Below, one piece after another: positions 1 to 13,100 of a DNA stretch of 64,000 bases; within the stretch, counting starts at the first letter, position 1, and every line of letters begins with the position of its first letter. The translations under genes and the position numbers were made by a program. Origin of the DNA: Megamerina dolium (taxonomy: Eukaryota > Arthropoda > Insecta > Diptera > Megamerinidae); NCBI GenBank assembly GCA_963854835.1, contig OY978526.1:23652334-23716333 (forward strand), read 5' to 3'. A model generated the notes under the pieces. The model worked only from the letters and a program-made list of their open reading frames with translations. It was not told the origin of the DNA and made no database searches.

Positions 1-105
1 TTTATTTAATATGGAAATATACACGAAATTAAATACACACAATTTCGTCTTTCCAAAACAAAAACAAAAAAAAACAGAAGATCCCTACATTTTACACGTT
101 CACAT
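1..105 (-). terminator. lsn 3' UTR with poly(A) signal
   Basis: About 100 bp past the lsn stop, the plus strand reads TTTATT at 1-6, which is AATAAA on the gene strand. A run of T-rich minus-strand sequence lies between. The cleavage site itself would fall at or beyond the window edge. Confidence 0.45.
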
Positions 106-970
106 TTAAGTTGCCGTTTGCGTTGTACGGCCAGGAAATAAACTTGGAAACCAATAACCTCTTTCACTATCCTGATCATCAATCCAACATAAGCCTTCAC
201 CAACAATCTTTTCCAATGATTGTTTAACACGAAACGGAGTCCAACTATTCAATGAGAGGTCCATTAAAATTTGTTCACACAAATATGTTTACCAATTAAT
301 TACCCTAATTGCTCAATGAGTAGACTTTCAGTTACACAACCTTGTTCAGTGTTAGATGCTGCCGTCAGAATGGTTGTCTCTTCCATGCTCAGTTCACCCG
401 GTATCGATTGAACCATATACTTTCCTTTGCCCACTTTATGTACTATAAAACTAAATTGTGGATGTAATGGATGTAATGGATGTAATGTTTTGCATATTAC
501 CCATTTCCAAAAATACTCAATTTTTTTGCTGCCATTAAGATATCCTCATTTGTAATCTCTTGATGAACTGCACTCTTACCACGTGCTGCAATCAGCCGTT
601 TTCGTAATTCATCCAATTCCATGAGACCACCAGTTTTATAATTGGCTGCGAGACATACTTCAACCACTTGCACGCCCAACTCATAGTAAAAATCACCCAT
701 TCCGAGTACACTCCAAAAACCTTTGCCCGATGCCAGTGGATCAACACCAATGGCTGCACACATTTCTTGGAATTGTTTACGAAATTGTGCATTTTTGCGA
801 ATTTCTTGTTTATGTTTCATCGAGAACTCTTCCAATTTATCACGAAATACTTCCATTTGTTTGGTCATTTGTTCCAATTGTGTTTCTTTAATTTCTGCTC
901 CAATGTCACGATATTTTGCTGCTGCATCCAGCTGCGCCCGGATGCCACCCAATCCAACACGACGACGCAT
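106..970 (-). CDS. lsn: larsen (Vps22/SNF8), ESCRT-II subunit, 3 exons
   Basis: Minus-strand exons are 501-970, 304-450 and 106-244. They join in phase (756 nt, 251 residues plus TAA at 106-108) across introns 451-500 and 245-303, both GT...AG on the minus strand. The protein starts MRRRVGLGGI and holds the SNF8 hallmarks: a helical segment around residues 20-70 with KHKQEIRKN, then CAAIGVDPLASGKGFWS and GDFYYELGVQ. The first winged helix follows and continues across intron 1 as GKYMVQSIPGELS. The second winged helix ends with GEGLCWID and YWFPSLF. Human SNF8 is about 258 residues, so this copy looks complete. Vps22 pairs with Vps36 and two Vps25 subunits to form ESCRT-II, which sorts ubiquitinated membrane proteins into multivesicular bodies. 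The ATG at 968-970 fits the conserved N terminus. Identity is from recalled family motifs; exon borders are read directly. Confidence 0.96.
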
Positions 971-1447
971 TTTTATTATATTTTTATTTATGCAATTAAA
1001 TGTATTTAAATCAATTCATATACTTAGTTACTTTATTTTGATTTAATTTTCTGAAATACTGATGTCATGGAACAGAGATGTTAGGTATGTGTCACGGCGA
1101 ATAAAATCAATGATTTTATTTTTAAGCTGATTAATGCTGCATTTAATTTTCGATGAATGCATTATGTTTTATTAAAACTTTTAAATATTACTTATATATT
1201 TTATTTTAGAATAAAATTTTAGCATTGTAAGAATAAATGCTAAATTATAACATCTCTGCTCTATCAGCTACGCAGATAAGAAATGAAAATAAAAAACAGC
1301 TGTTTTCGTGTTATTCAGAATTTAAATTCTTTATATGTTAATTATTGATAGAGTTAATTATTTTATAACACAGCCAATGCTTATTGTTGCTACTACAAAA
1401 GTATTTGTTGTATATGTTTTGAGAATCTGTGAAATAATGATTCTCAA
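971..1447. other. lsn 5' flank / intergenic
   Basis: AT-rich DNA upstream of the lsn start codon. It carries the lsn 5' UTR and probably its promoter. No clean TATA or initiator was found, and no other coding potential is visible. Confidence 0.4.
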
Positions 1448-1494
1448 CTAGATGGCGGTACAATATTCAAGATGGCGCTGGGTGATGTATAAAA
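1448..1494 (+). promoter_or_regulatory. Paired Pho/YY1-like motifs and TATA-like box
   Basis: Two same-strand GATGGCG cores occur about 20 bp apart (TAGATGGCGG at 1449-1458 and AAGATGGCGC at 1469-1478). Both resemble the YY1/Pleiohomeotic consensus AAGATGGCGGC. A TATAAAA follows at 1488-1494. The cluster lies between the divergent lsn and cindr genes, so it may belong to either promoter. No matching initiator is obvious 25-30 bp downstream. The motif match is seen; regulatory use is inferred. Confidence 0.35.
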
Positions 1495-1585
1495 CAAAAG
1501 CAAACCAATTGGGGCGTAAAGTACGAGTTGAAGTATTCGTAATTGCTATTTCGGTACGAAAGTAGCTGAGAAGGTATCACATTTT

Positions 1586-2030
1586 CTATGTTTTACTGTC
1601 AAAATAATGCATTGATTTGTTGTATTGAGAAATATAATAATGGTATTTTTCATCCTGACGAAACAAACTTGTATCAAGTAAAAAGCAGAAAAACATTCGA
1701 TATTTGATTATTGTGAATTTTATGCTTTTGTACCTTCTTCTTATATCATAAAAATACACGTATGCCTTGCTCGGGAATACTGTACCTCGCAGTTGGAGTA
1801 CCCATGAGGCGAGGATAGAAGAAGCAGAAAGAAACAAAAATGCAGTGGCCAAATTGGAAAATGTCAATTCCAGTTTCAGTGTTGATGACAAGCGGTGAAG
1901 ACGTTGCAGTTGTACGTAACGGGTGTGATCGTCGAATGCATTTTTCTTTAGCTAATCCGAAGACAAGAAAAGCTCAATTGCATTTGATAGAATCCAGTAA
2001 GAATATTATTTATGTATGGCAGTAAATGTT
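1586..2030 (+). other. Coding-like segment of unknown origin
   Basis: A polypyrimidine-preceded AG at 1789-1790 is followed by about 200 bp with coding-like composition and then a donor-like GTAAGA at 1999. One plus frame reads HEARIEEAERNKNAVAKLE and runs to a TGA near 1899. Another frame is open from 1840 to 2025 (60 residues, starting MQWPNWKMS). Neither frame was recognised. It could be a non-coding 5' exon, a decayed pseudogene, or chance. Confidence 0.2.
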
Positions 2031-3139
2031 ATACTAGTGTACAGAAGAAAAGAAACAGTACAAGCGCAAAGTGTTAAATGTAAGACGTAAATATTAGCAA
2101 ACCCTACAACCTGCATTTACATTGTGAAAAAAGGTGTGAAATGGTGAAAATCAATAATACAGCAAATTCAATGACTGACTATAAAATGAATTGATTTTTG
2201 CTATTATTTACTTATAGGCAAGCATTTAATTGGCATTATAATGCTTTTACTGATGTTTGCGCAAAGTATTAGGTCAATGTAAAGATTAGAAAAGTACGTA
2301 TGTATCGATGAAGGCAAAAAGATTTAATCAAAAAAATGTAATGAGCTTAAAAAAAACAGTCGTATTTCTCATATCACTTATTATTTTTGTGCTCGTGGCC
2401 GTGATTGTCATCGCCGTCGTCGTTGTCGTCACAGTTGCCGTATTCTAGTTCTTGCTATCGTCTTTGTTTCCCCGATTCTAGGTGCTTTCTTTAACTTGGC
2501 TTACACGGTTGTCGCGGCGTGTGTGTGTGTTTTATTTATGTCTTTTGTCATTTATCATTTATTTGGTATACCTTTTACTACATTTTATTTTATTGAATTG
2601 AATCGTTTTTTGTTTTCAGCAATTCTTCAATTATGCTGCATTATTGGCTGTTTTGTTTTAACAAATTCCGTAAATGCCATAAATAACAGTAGATATAAAG
2701 TTAGCAATAGTGTGAAGTAGAAGTAATTGTAAGAAAAAAGAATAAGACAAAAACGAAGATGAAGAATCAGTGCTAGACTCTGTAGAAGTGGTAAAAAGAA
2801 TAAGAAGCAGTAGAAAATATGGAAAAAAAATGAAAATAAAGCAAAACATATATAAAAGTGGTTTAGCGAATCAGTTTAAAGAGCAAATTTACGAAAACAT
2901 TTTCTGGTTGTGCGGCAGCAACGTATTGTGATTCATCAGTATCGTCATCGGCAGTGGCATCGGTCGCAGAGAAACTACTGCTAAGAGGTTCATATTTGTT
3001 GCTTGTGCCTTTTTTTGCAAAAGTAAAATTTGTATGCATTGCAATTAGGAGCATTTATTTCGACTTTGTCATTTACATCATAAGCAAAATTAGCAACATT
3101 TAGAAGGATAATATTTTGCTGCCAACGAATAACTACATC
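2031..3139. other. Region upstream of the proposed cindr first coding exon
   Basis: Contains a GTCGTC/GTTGTC-rich patch at 2395-2450 and a GTGTGT run near 2518. Moderately complex sequence at 2880-2990 has a TCAGT initiator-like core at 2936-2940, but the RGWYV-like element lies at about +25 rather than +28. It probably holds the cindr 5' UTR or promoter. No convincing ORF is present. Confidence 0.3.
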
Positions 3140-3182
3140 ATGGATGCATCTATTAGAAATGCAAGAGGAGGTGGTAGTGGTG
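3140..3182 (+). CDS. cindr: cindr exon 1 (proposed start exon)
   Basis: ATG at 3140 opens [14 protein letters not shown], followed by a consensus donor GTAAGT at 3183. One base carries over. It joins the TA that begins the exon at 31791 to make GTA, giving ...[13 protein letters not shown], where SH3-1 would be expected to start. Support is the donor quality, the phase match (one in three by chance) and the position upstream. A competing donor at 1999 is also phase-compatible, so this exon stays provisional. Confidence 0.5.
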
Positions 3183-6100
3183 GTAAGTTTTTCAAACGTG
3201 GTGTATAATTGTGACAATATTAAATGGCGGCAAGCATCTGATTTAGCAGTGAAAATATTTTGAATAAGTTTGTTTTTAAAATCTACTCTGTGCATATCTA
3301 ATCGTACATACATATATGAAAAGGGTGGGTCCGGATGCTTACATTTTCTCGGTTTCACACCCTTCTTTTATTTTCAACGTATTGTTTGTTATCTGTGTGT
3401 ATGTTTGTGTGTGTGTGTGTTTGTGTATATATAGATTTGAATTATGAATTATAGATTTGAAAATGCTGGTGTGAGCACGTTCTAATACTTAATTTTTGAA
3501 ATTATTTTATTTAATATTCATATACTTCAGATGATATTAAGCCGGTATAAGAATATATATCACCTTGTGGTGTCGATCTCAACGGAAAATAATACAAATA
3601 TTATAATGCTGCATGTGAATAATATATTCAATCTGCCCAGATTGTGATTACAATGTACATATATTAGATTGAGCTCAGCTTCTAGTTTGTTAGTTAAGTT
3701 TTAGTTTAGATCTCCTAAGTTGCTAAATTTAGCGCATAAGTCCAGAGTAGCTCACTTAAAGGATAAAACAAAACAAAAAATTCTTCGTGTTGAGCCTATT
3801 TTTGTGAATATAAAAACCCGTGGCGTGGCGTTTTCAAAAATGAAAATTTGAAATTATGTTTTTCAAAAACTGGTTTTTGAAAAATATAAGATAAGCCCTA
3901 TTAACCTATTGAAAATTTATCATCAAATTAAAGGCCATGACATTACGTTCCAATAGTTTGTTAAACAAATTTTTTAAAAAATTTTTAAATTATTATTATT
4001 TTCATACTTTGTCTACTCCAATTAAGTGTATACGAAAGTAGTGAGATAAAGGAGGATTATAGTGATAATTGTAAATATTGTAAAAAAATTATGATCGCGA
4101 AGCCGGAGTCGGTTCTATAAGGGTTATTTTTTTCGACCGGCTGAAGGCCAACAATCATAAAAGACTTTTATTCGAAAATACAGATGGTCGCAAAACAGAA
4201 TTTTAAGGAAGCCATCTATATTGAAAAAATTTTATGAAGTATTAATTATTAAAAAATATTAAAAATATAAAAATATTTTCTAAAAATTAGTTTTATATAC
4301 CATTGAAAAGGTAATTGTATGTACTTTAATGTAGTTATACGTTTTTTATAAGTTAATAGTGATGATTTTCGAAAAAAATCGATTTTTGAAAACATTTTCA
4401 AATATCTTCTCATTCAAAACTTTTAAAATATCACAAAAAGGTTATAATTGTTAAATATCAGTGAAAAGGTATTAAAAAGAGCTTTCTTTTGATACCCATC
4501 TTGTAAAAAAAGTTTAAATTAGTTGAGTAATTTCGAGCGTAAATTTGAACTTTGACCTTGAGCCGCGCCTTATATGGGCGTTAGCGATAAAAAGTTTTTG
4601 GTTATTATATTCACAAAAATAGACCCTATACGAGGAAATTTTTAATTTTTTTTCCTTTAAGTGAGTTATTCTGCACTTGTTCCAAAATATAGCAAGGTGT
4701 TTATTCAGTGGTGATAGCAAAATTCTAAAACTGCCGTGCTTTTTTTATGAAAATCTATTAAAAAACTCAGTTTTACAGTGGATATCATATAGAAGTTGTG
4801 TAGTATGAACGCGTATAGAATATTTTTGAATAAATTTACTTACACATCAACATATTTGTTTCTATATAAACACATCCATTCACTTATTATATCTAGTTTT
4901 TCATATTTTTCTGCCGCCAGCAGTAACAGTAGCATTTATAAATTGATAGCCTTGAACTGACATGCAAAAAAAAAACCTGCACCCACTTATTTCTTGTGCT
5001 TACTTTTAGTTACTTTCAAGAGGCTACTAATATGTAAACAAATATGTAGCATGTCATATTTTATCATATATTCAAACAAACACTATAGAAAAGAATCCTT
5101 AATAGTACTAAACACAGCACCGTAAAAATGAAAAATATCACACAATTAGTGGGTGCGGCATAATGGATAAGCAATCTATTATTAAATTTCTCAAAAAAAA
5201 AAAAAAAAAAATGAAATTATTTTAATGTTGCTCTATTAATTTAATGGCATACATTAAGAGGTAGTTTTAAAAATTACATCTTTTTGTTTTATAAAATATA
5301 GTTCATAAATATATTAAAATTAGGTTATTCACAAGCGGTCATATCATATCATATTGTTCGGGATGAAGACCGACCCGACTGAGAGAAAAAAATTCTGTCA
5401 CAACAACAACAACAACAACATATATTGTCATGATGTCGTATATTATTACAGTACTTTTAAATATTTTGTAGCTTGGTGTCCGACTTAGCACTTGAAATGC
5501 GACTTAGCATAATCCAGCTCTCTTTTTGTCACGTTTCTTGATTATTGGAGCTGTAGACTGTTGAAATGTGAGAGTTTATTCAACTTAAATTGTGACATAT
5601 AATTTTAAGAGACTTTGTGCATTACCTAAATATGTTTCTCTTCTAAGTATTGGTTGATACGCTTAGTATAGCAACTATACATAACTTGTTTTAGCCGATA
5701 ATCAACTGCTATATATACATTTTCTTATCAGAATATGTTTCCTTTTTAGTGGCAATTTCTTTCGGTTTTTTTCAAATTATTTAATATAATTACTATCACA
5801 CAAATTGGAGTTAAAAGTCATGAAAATACAAAACAATCTAAAGCAATAAAGAATGATAAATAGTACTATTAAAGTTAAAGTGATAATGAAAATGAAATAA
5901 CAAGTTACAATTATCTTGCTCGATGAACTTCAGCATAAGCTTTCATTTTATTTCAGCTATGTGACATTCGTTCACATAAAATATGAAGAAAATCATAGAC
6001 AAATGGAAGGATATGATATGAATTTTGGATTGTTTCATACATATAATCAAATCAGTAGTTATTGTATTTAGGTGAAAATTGTGTACGATCAAATGCTTTA

Positions 6101-9100
6101 TTTCAAGATATCAGCCAGCATAAGACGATACGGATGCGATGGTAAAATAGAAATAACGCTTTATATTGATTGTTTTCTTGAAAATAGGCATTTTGTAAAC
6201 TTTTGTTCATATAAAAACAATAATTCATTCAATATCATTGTAGTAGGCCAACAATAAGAATAGCGTTTAATCGAATTGAGAAAGATATATTCAAGATCAT
6301 GTTGGAGAAAGAATGCATACACATATACCACGGTATACCGTTATACTATAGCGAAACATTGTGGGATGTAAAGCGAAACCTGATTTAAAAAGCCGTTATA
6401 TCGAAATTAGTTTAAAGAGCTGCCATTTTGCGAGGTATAGTGTATTGAACAAACTCGAAGTCTTTTTTTTCTAAACATTTTTATGTATAATTTTTTTTCA
6501 AATATTCCATATATTTTTTGGCTTTTTTTAAAACCATCTACTTTGAACAAAAGTGCTGGCGTTTTTCAAATGATAATTAATCTTTATACGAATATTATTT
6601 CGAAAATTTATTTTTTTCCAGGCTCACATGCTTAAAATATTCGATTTGATAAAAAGAAAAAACAACAAAATCAAAAGTGTTGATATTTTATTTAACCAAA
6701 AAGACCTTGTCTCCAGAGGGATGAAATGTAAGACCGACCACTATTACTATTCCTGTCTCAATATTTTACCACAAGAAACTTCACTTCAGTGGGTCGCTCT
6801 ACAAAATTGAGGTTTTTACATAATTCACTCCCACCGCACCGAGTAGGCATCCCTAGGGATGTCAAATATATGGTCAACATTCAAGATTTTTACTACACAA
6901 CACTTTTCTTAAACATACTGTTCAGCTATTTCCACCCCTTAAGGTAGTTCCCAAGCATGGACGGGTCTACGTCCTGGTAGCACTCGACCACGTAGTCGAC
7001 CAAGGCCCATTCACCTCATCAGAATACGGAAATGCTTTGCATGGGAACAAAACAAATCATTTCCGTATTTTTGCTGCTACAACAACAACAACCCCTTAAA
7101 AAACTCCCAAGGGTGCCCCGAAAGGAGTAAAATATATAACATATCCCTATTTTTCATCGTAACATTTCCACCAAACATACTTACCCTCTATATCCATTCC
7201 GACAAGGAAGGTAACACCTCTAAGAGGGTGAAAACTAATTCTGACCATAATTATTTTTATATTTTCAAAACTTTTCCGTAGCATAATTAGCTCCCATATC
7301 TATGCCTTGAAAGGCTGTCATACAAAATGAAATAAAATCACATGAAAATTAAAAAAAAATCCCCATATCTACCCAAAAATTGCCTCTAGCAAGGTCATAT
7401 GGTAATTCAACCACCATTAGCTCTACCTATTCAATATTTTTTTCTACTTTCCAAGAATGGACGGGTCTACGTCCCGGAAGCACTCGACCACTTGGTCGAC
7501 CAAGGTCTATACACCTTATCAGAATACAAAGCATTTAAGGGAACAAAACAAAGCATTTTTGTATTTTTGCTGCTACAACAACAACAATCGACCCTCATTA
7601 ATTTTTCCTCTCTAACATTTCCTCGAAACATACTTTTGTATTCCCTATCACCAACTCTTGAGGGGACTCTCATACAACATGGAATATTCACATACTAGAA
7701 AATCGTTCAATCGTCCCATAAATCGAATTTAGAGGAATGAAGCATAAGGTTGACCCGCATTAATTGTTCCTTCTTGATATTTCTCTCAAACATACATATC
7801 TACCTTCCATCATCACCCCCTGGTGTGGCCACCTTTGTGTACATATTATGATTTGGTATAAACAACAACATATACGGTATATAGTGGTATCTTATTGTCA
7901 CAGTCACTGTTTAAATTATTAAATAAGCAATTTTACTTACATATACGTTGTGGCGTTATGTAAATTTACTTTGATGCAACAGATAAGTCGCCTGAATGCC
8001 TGCGCCTGAATCATCTTATTCTATGTAAGGTATTTACACTTATATATGACTATGAAATAATGGCATTGCACCACTCCTGTGTATTGTTTGTTGTTTTAAC
8101 AGTTTTTTCTTACTTTTTCTTGTGATACAATGTACATTAGGGTGGGTAAAAAAAAATATTTTAGCAGCTTGGTTTAGCAAAATACATCGAATTTGGAACA
8201 TTTTAAAAATTTCTTCAGAAGATAGTGTAAATAAATTCCTAATTTGGATACGCCTATTTTTTTTTTTTTTAGTTTTTTTGCAACGCAATAAGTTTACTTC
8301 TTTTAGTTTTTCTCTTTAAAATTTCCTCTGAACTTAGTCTAGTCATAACACAATTAACGCATTCAATACGAATGCGCATCCATTTCATCTTGACTGCGAT
8401 ATAACAGTCGACATTTCATTGCCACGTATAAACGTATAAAGTTTTTGGCATCAATTGGTTACAATCATGGAATGGGGCGACATCGAAAAACGTATTGTTG
8501 TAGTTGGCCTACTAAAATGCAGCATGGGAAAAGGCGATATCTTTCGGACATTGCGACCGCTTGGAATCACTCGCAATTTTGTATATCGTGCTGTGAAGTT
8601 ATTTGAGGATACTGATGGAGTACGAGACCGTCAAAGATCCGGCTGTCCGCGCATTGTGAGAACTCCGAAAGCGACAGAAAACCGCTGTGAAAACAGAAAA
8701 TCTTGTCGCGGGAAATGCAAATCTCTCAAAAATCTATGTCCATGAAGATTTGGAACTTAGCGCGTACCAGCGACACACTGGACACCTCTTCACGGCCGCA
8801 TTGGAGGGAAAACGCAAGCGAAAATCGAAAGCGGTACGCAGCCGAAACGCTCACAGACAACTTCTGTTTACTGACGAGAAAATCTTCACCGTAGAAGAAT
8901 TGTTCAATAAACAGAACGATCGTGTGTAACATAAGCATCCCAACTCGTGCCGTGGATCCAAAGGGGTCTCTGCTCCAGTTCACAAAGCAAAAACGACTCA
9001 ACTGTGGCTAAAAAACAACTTTCCGGACTTCATATCAACAGATGATTGGGGAGCTGGTAGTCCAGACTTCAACTCGTTGGCTTACAAGTTGTGGTCCGTA

Positions 9101-10135
9101 TTAGAGGGCATGGCTTGCTCTACTCGACACCCAAATATTGAATCGTTGAAGCGAAACCTTGTCCGTGCAGGGGACAATTTCCCCATGCATGAAGTGCGTC
9201 TCGCGATCGATGAGTGGCCAGATCGTCTCAAGTCGTGCTGGAAGTCATTTCGAATAAGTTGTTCCAAGATTTCTAGCCATTGAATAACCCAATCAAAAGG
9301 ACAAACAATTTTTGAAAAATATTAATTCGTTTTCATTTGGTGTCGATTTTGCTGTGTACCAATATTTATGACTTGACTAGGTATTTACTCACGATCTTCA
9401 CCGCTTAAAGGGCGTCACATGCAAAATGAACGGTAAACACTTGAAAATTGACAATAGTCGTCTTCTTACCACTTTCTCCAAACATACTTGCCATATAATT
9501 TCACTTTTAGGGGGGGCTCCCATACAAAATTTACGTTGTTTTCAACTCTTTAAAAATCAGGAATTTTTTAATGCTTTTCTTGGGAAATATTGCTTGAAAT
9601 TACTCAAATTTTATATTTTGCGTTGAGTCCAGCTAGTCCATAATATTGTTCCATACAATTCGATCCACCTTAATGTACATTAATGCATATTTTTACATTA
9701 TAAATGCAACTACTTCCATGTTGTGACATGTATATATAATAAATATTTTTCTTTTTTCTTTTTATTTTCGCATATCTATCTATTTACTACCATTATCTTA
9801 TATTTTACATTTTCATTCATTTGCAATTCTTTTGTCGTTCTATTCATTACTCACTATACTCGTACACTATACACATTATACTGTGAGATTATATGTGTAT
9901 CATTGTTTTTGTTTTCTGTTACTTGGACTTACCTGTCTTAAGTTGGCTTGTAATAATATTGTCGACAAATGATGGCCGTGACGTGACGTGAATGAACTCT
10001 TCAATTTCATTTTCTGGAATTGAATTACAAAACATTTTTTGACAATCTCGCTATCGTTTTATTTTTTATTTTTAATCATTTAAATCAACACAATTTCTTA
10101 ATGTTCAACAATGTTGATAATGATCATATTTAATT

Positions 10136-10170
<35 letters not shown>

Positions 10171-13100
10171 ATTTTATGACTATTTTGATGATTCATCATT
10201 CATTATTATTGTTTATAATTTCAATCGAAATAATTGTCATTAATATCGGCGTCGTCGTCGTCGTCGTCGTCATCCATAATTGTGAAAGCGAATGTGAACA
10301 AGTAGAAATAATCATATAAAATGTACGAGTATATAAAATAAATAAAGAAAAATTTCTTAAAAAAATCAAATAAATTCATCATAAAATTATAGTCAAAATA
10401 AACAACAAAAACCACGTTAATTATAATGGCAAAAATGGTACTTGGTACTTTCAAAAGTTCTGGTATGCTCATTATCCGTAATATCATTAGGACGACAAAA
10501 AATTTATTGTTGTTGTAACAGCATTTTTCGCTGAATTGGCAATCCTTGACCTGGAATGACCATGGTTTGTTCGGGGACGAAGACTCAATTGCCGTGGGAA
10601 CTCACTTCTGTCAATGCAATTATTCATAATGGCAACCATTTGCTGTCTTATTGACAACTTATGCCTCCTAAAATTGATTATAAATTTTAGTTCAAAGGAT
10701 TGAAGTCGAAAAATTATTTTTTCACAACGTTCGTTCTTTTTTCTCTAGAAACCAAGATTGATCCTCTCCAAAAGTCCACCGGTTTGTAGGATTATATCAG
10801 GTGTAGTAAAAAAAAAATCCATTATTTTTCCAATAGATGACTTTAGTAATCTGTATCTCGCGTTGTATAAGTGCGATCGGTTCACGCTAGATGGCGTTAG
10901 AAAGATAGGATTTCGTACTAAATATATTTTCAGGCAGTTTTGTGATTGCTTGACTTTGTATTGTTTGAGCACGCGTCAAAGATGGATGCCAGATAAGAGA
11001 AAATACTCCATATTTTACAGTTTTTCTTCGATCAATTCGAAAACGCAATCCAGACGGCTGAAAATGTGAATAGTGTTTATGGTCCTGATACTGTAACAGC
11101 CAATCACGTGCAATTTTAGTTTCGTCGATCCCGTTCCCGTAATTTTGATGTCAAAGATGCACCACGCTCTGGAAGACCAATTGTCGAAATTATCGATAAA
11201 ATAATGGAAATCGTCGAAATGTTTCTATTGCCCAGGAGCTAAACATTGCACAAAAAACCGTTTGGAATCATTTTTATTTAAATGGATACAAAAGAAGCTC
11301 GATGTATGGGTGCCACACGAGTTAACGCAAAAAAACCTCAGGGAGCGAATTTCCATCTGCGAATCGCTGCTGAATCACAACAAAATCGATCCATTTCTGA
11401 AGCGGATGTTTACTGGTGATGAAAAGTGGGTCACTTACGTCAACGTCAAGCGAAAACGGTCGTGGTTGATTCGGCGCAAACGGTGGTCAAGCCAGGATTG
11501 ACGGTCAGGAAAGTTTTGCTATGTGTTTGGTGGGATTGGCAGGGAATCATCTACTATGAGCTGCTCCCCTATGGCCAAACTTTTAATTCGGACCTGTACT
11601 GTCAACAATTGTACCGTCTGAGAAGTGGCCAGCTTTGGCCAATAAAAGAGGAATTGTCTTCCATCAGGAAAAATTCGCCTCAAGAGAAGCTTGTGAAAAT
11701 CGACTGTCCCAGTTTTTTTACCAATAGGGACGAGGGTTTCTATGAGAGTGGCATTATGGAATTACCTTCCAAATTGGCAACAAGTTATCGAACAGAACGG
11801 TGCATATTTGACCTAAATCGGATCATTCTAACTATGCTAAATAAAACCTTCAATTTAATGCAAAAAATGGATTTCTTTTTACTAGACCTTATATATAGAA
11901 ATTGCCGCTCGAAATTTTTTACGCACTTTGAAATTACCTATACCAGTTATTTCGCACAGCGAATGCTGTTAATCGAGTGCCACAACTTTTGATATTAGCA
12001 CAACGCATAAAGTAGTGAGTCATATGCAAATGTGATGTTTAAAATGTGCTATGGGGTGATGAAGTGACAAAAACAATCATCAAATTCCATTCGCTGATAA
12101 AATCATTATTTGCCATTGTATGTACTACTCGTATTCGTATTCGTAAGAAATCACAAAATTCTTTGTTATTCAATTTGTGTTGTAGAATTTGTAGATATTT
12201 TGTATAATTTGTTTGCTGTTTTCTTTCAACTGTATGATTAATTTTGTTTATTTTTTTGGTGTAGCTTGTTTTTTTTTCAAACAAATTGTTGTTTTTCTTT
12301 GGTTTCCTTTTGTCATTTTCTTTTTTTTCCGATTTTATAATTAAACTTCCAGTAAGAATATTATAATTTTTATTTTTCTTAATCTTATCTATCACACTGC
12401 TTAAATGTGATTGTGATTACATACCGACTCTATTGTTATTATTGCCTCAACATATGCACGTCGCAGACCTTTATGACTGCTATGAAAGTTATGAAGTTGC
12501 TATGAAGTTGCTTCATACTTTAGGTAGATATCTGTACGAGTATATATAGTCAGCAAGTTATAGCAAGAAAATAAAAATATAATAGAAAATACGAGTGTGA
12601 TTCAAATAGTCCCTTATAATTGAAATAAGGCTCATCATATTCGGCAAAAGAAAACATTTAGCTTGTCAGGAAGCATCTTTCAAAAGAATGCAATCAAAAT
12701 TTCCAACATATCTGTGAAATTATTTTGTTGTGACAGCCATTTAAAATAGATGCTCACGAGCATTTATATAAAAATGGGAAAAAGTGAAGTCTCTGTGCTC
12801 AAAAAGCACATTTTTTTGGGTCATAAATCCATTATTCTTCTTCTTCTAATGTGGTCATAACAACCGATGATCGATTTAGGCCGAACATATAATGCGGCGT
12901 CAGTCTTCTCTGTTCTTCGTTTGCTGGCGCCAATTGGATATTCCAAGCGCCGCCAGGTTACCCAACACTTGGTCCTTCCAACGGAGGTTTGGTTTTCCTC
13001 TTCTTCTGCGTTCTCCAGCGGATGCCGAATTAAATACCCTCTTCGCTGGAGCGTCTTCTTCCATTCGCTCGATTTGACCCAGGCAGCGCAGCCGCTGGAT

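Larger units (their letters stand above)
6700..7862 (+). repeat. Satellite-like array A with two SINE-like insertions
   Basis: Four to five diverged monomers of the family with anchor phrases like TATGACCGACCCCCATTAAT, ACATACTTACTCCCTATCT, CACCCCTTAAGGG and CCATACAAAATGAA. Two (CAA)n-tailed elements (6943-7090, 7446-7587) interrupt it. The same family occurs at 32.2, 45.4 and 55.5 kb. Confidence 0.7.

Noticed and set aside
592..1046. Plus-strand and alternate minus-strand ORFs
   Set aside because: Overlap lsn exon 1, whose SNF8 motifs fix the real frame.
1586..1891. Minus-strand 101-codon ORF
   Set aside because: Hydrophobic stretch without motifs; the plus strand of the same DNA looks more exon-like.
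2863..3358. Minus-strand ORFs near cindr exon 1
   Set aside because: One has an acidic, Ser-rich sequence that looks mildly coding, but there is no family match and they overlap the likely 5' UTR of cindr.
10221..10487. 88-codon minus-strand ORF with poly-Asp
   Set aside because: Poly-Asp comes from a (CGT)n microsatellite; rest is Phe/Tyr/Ile from AT-rich DNA.
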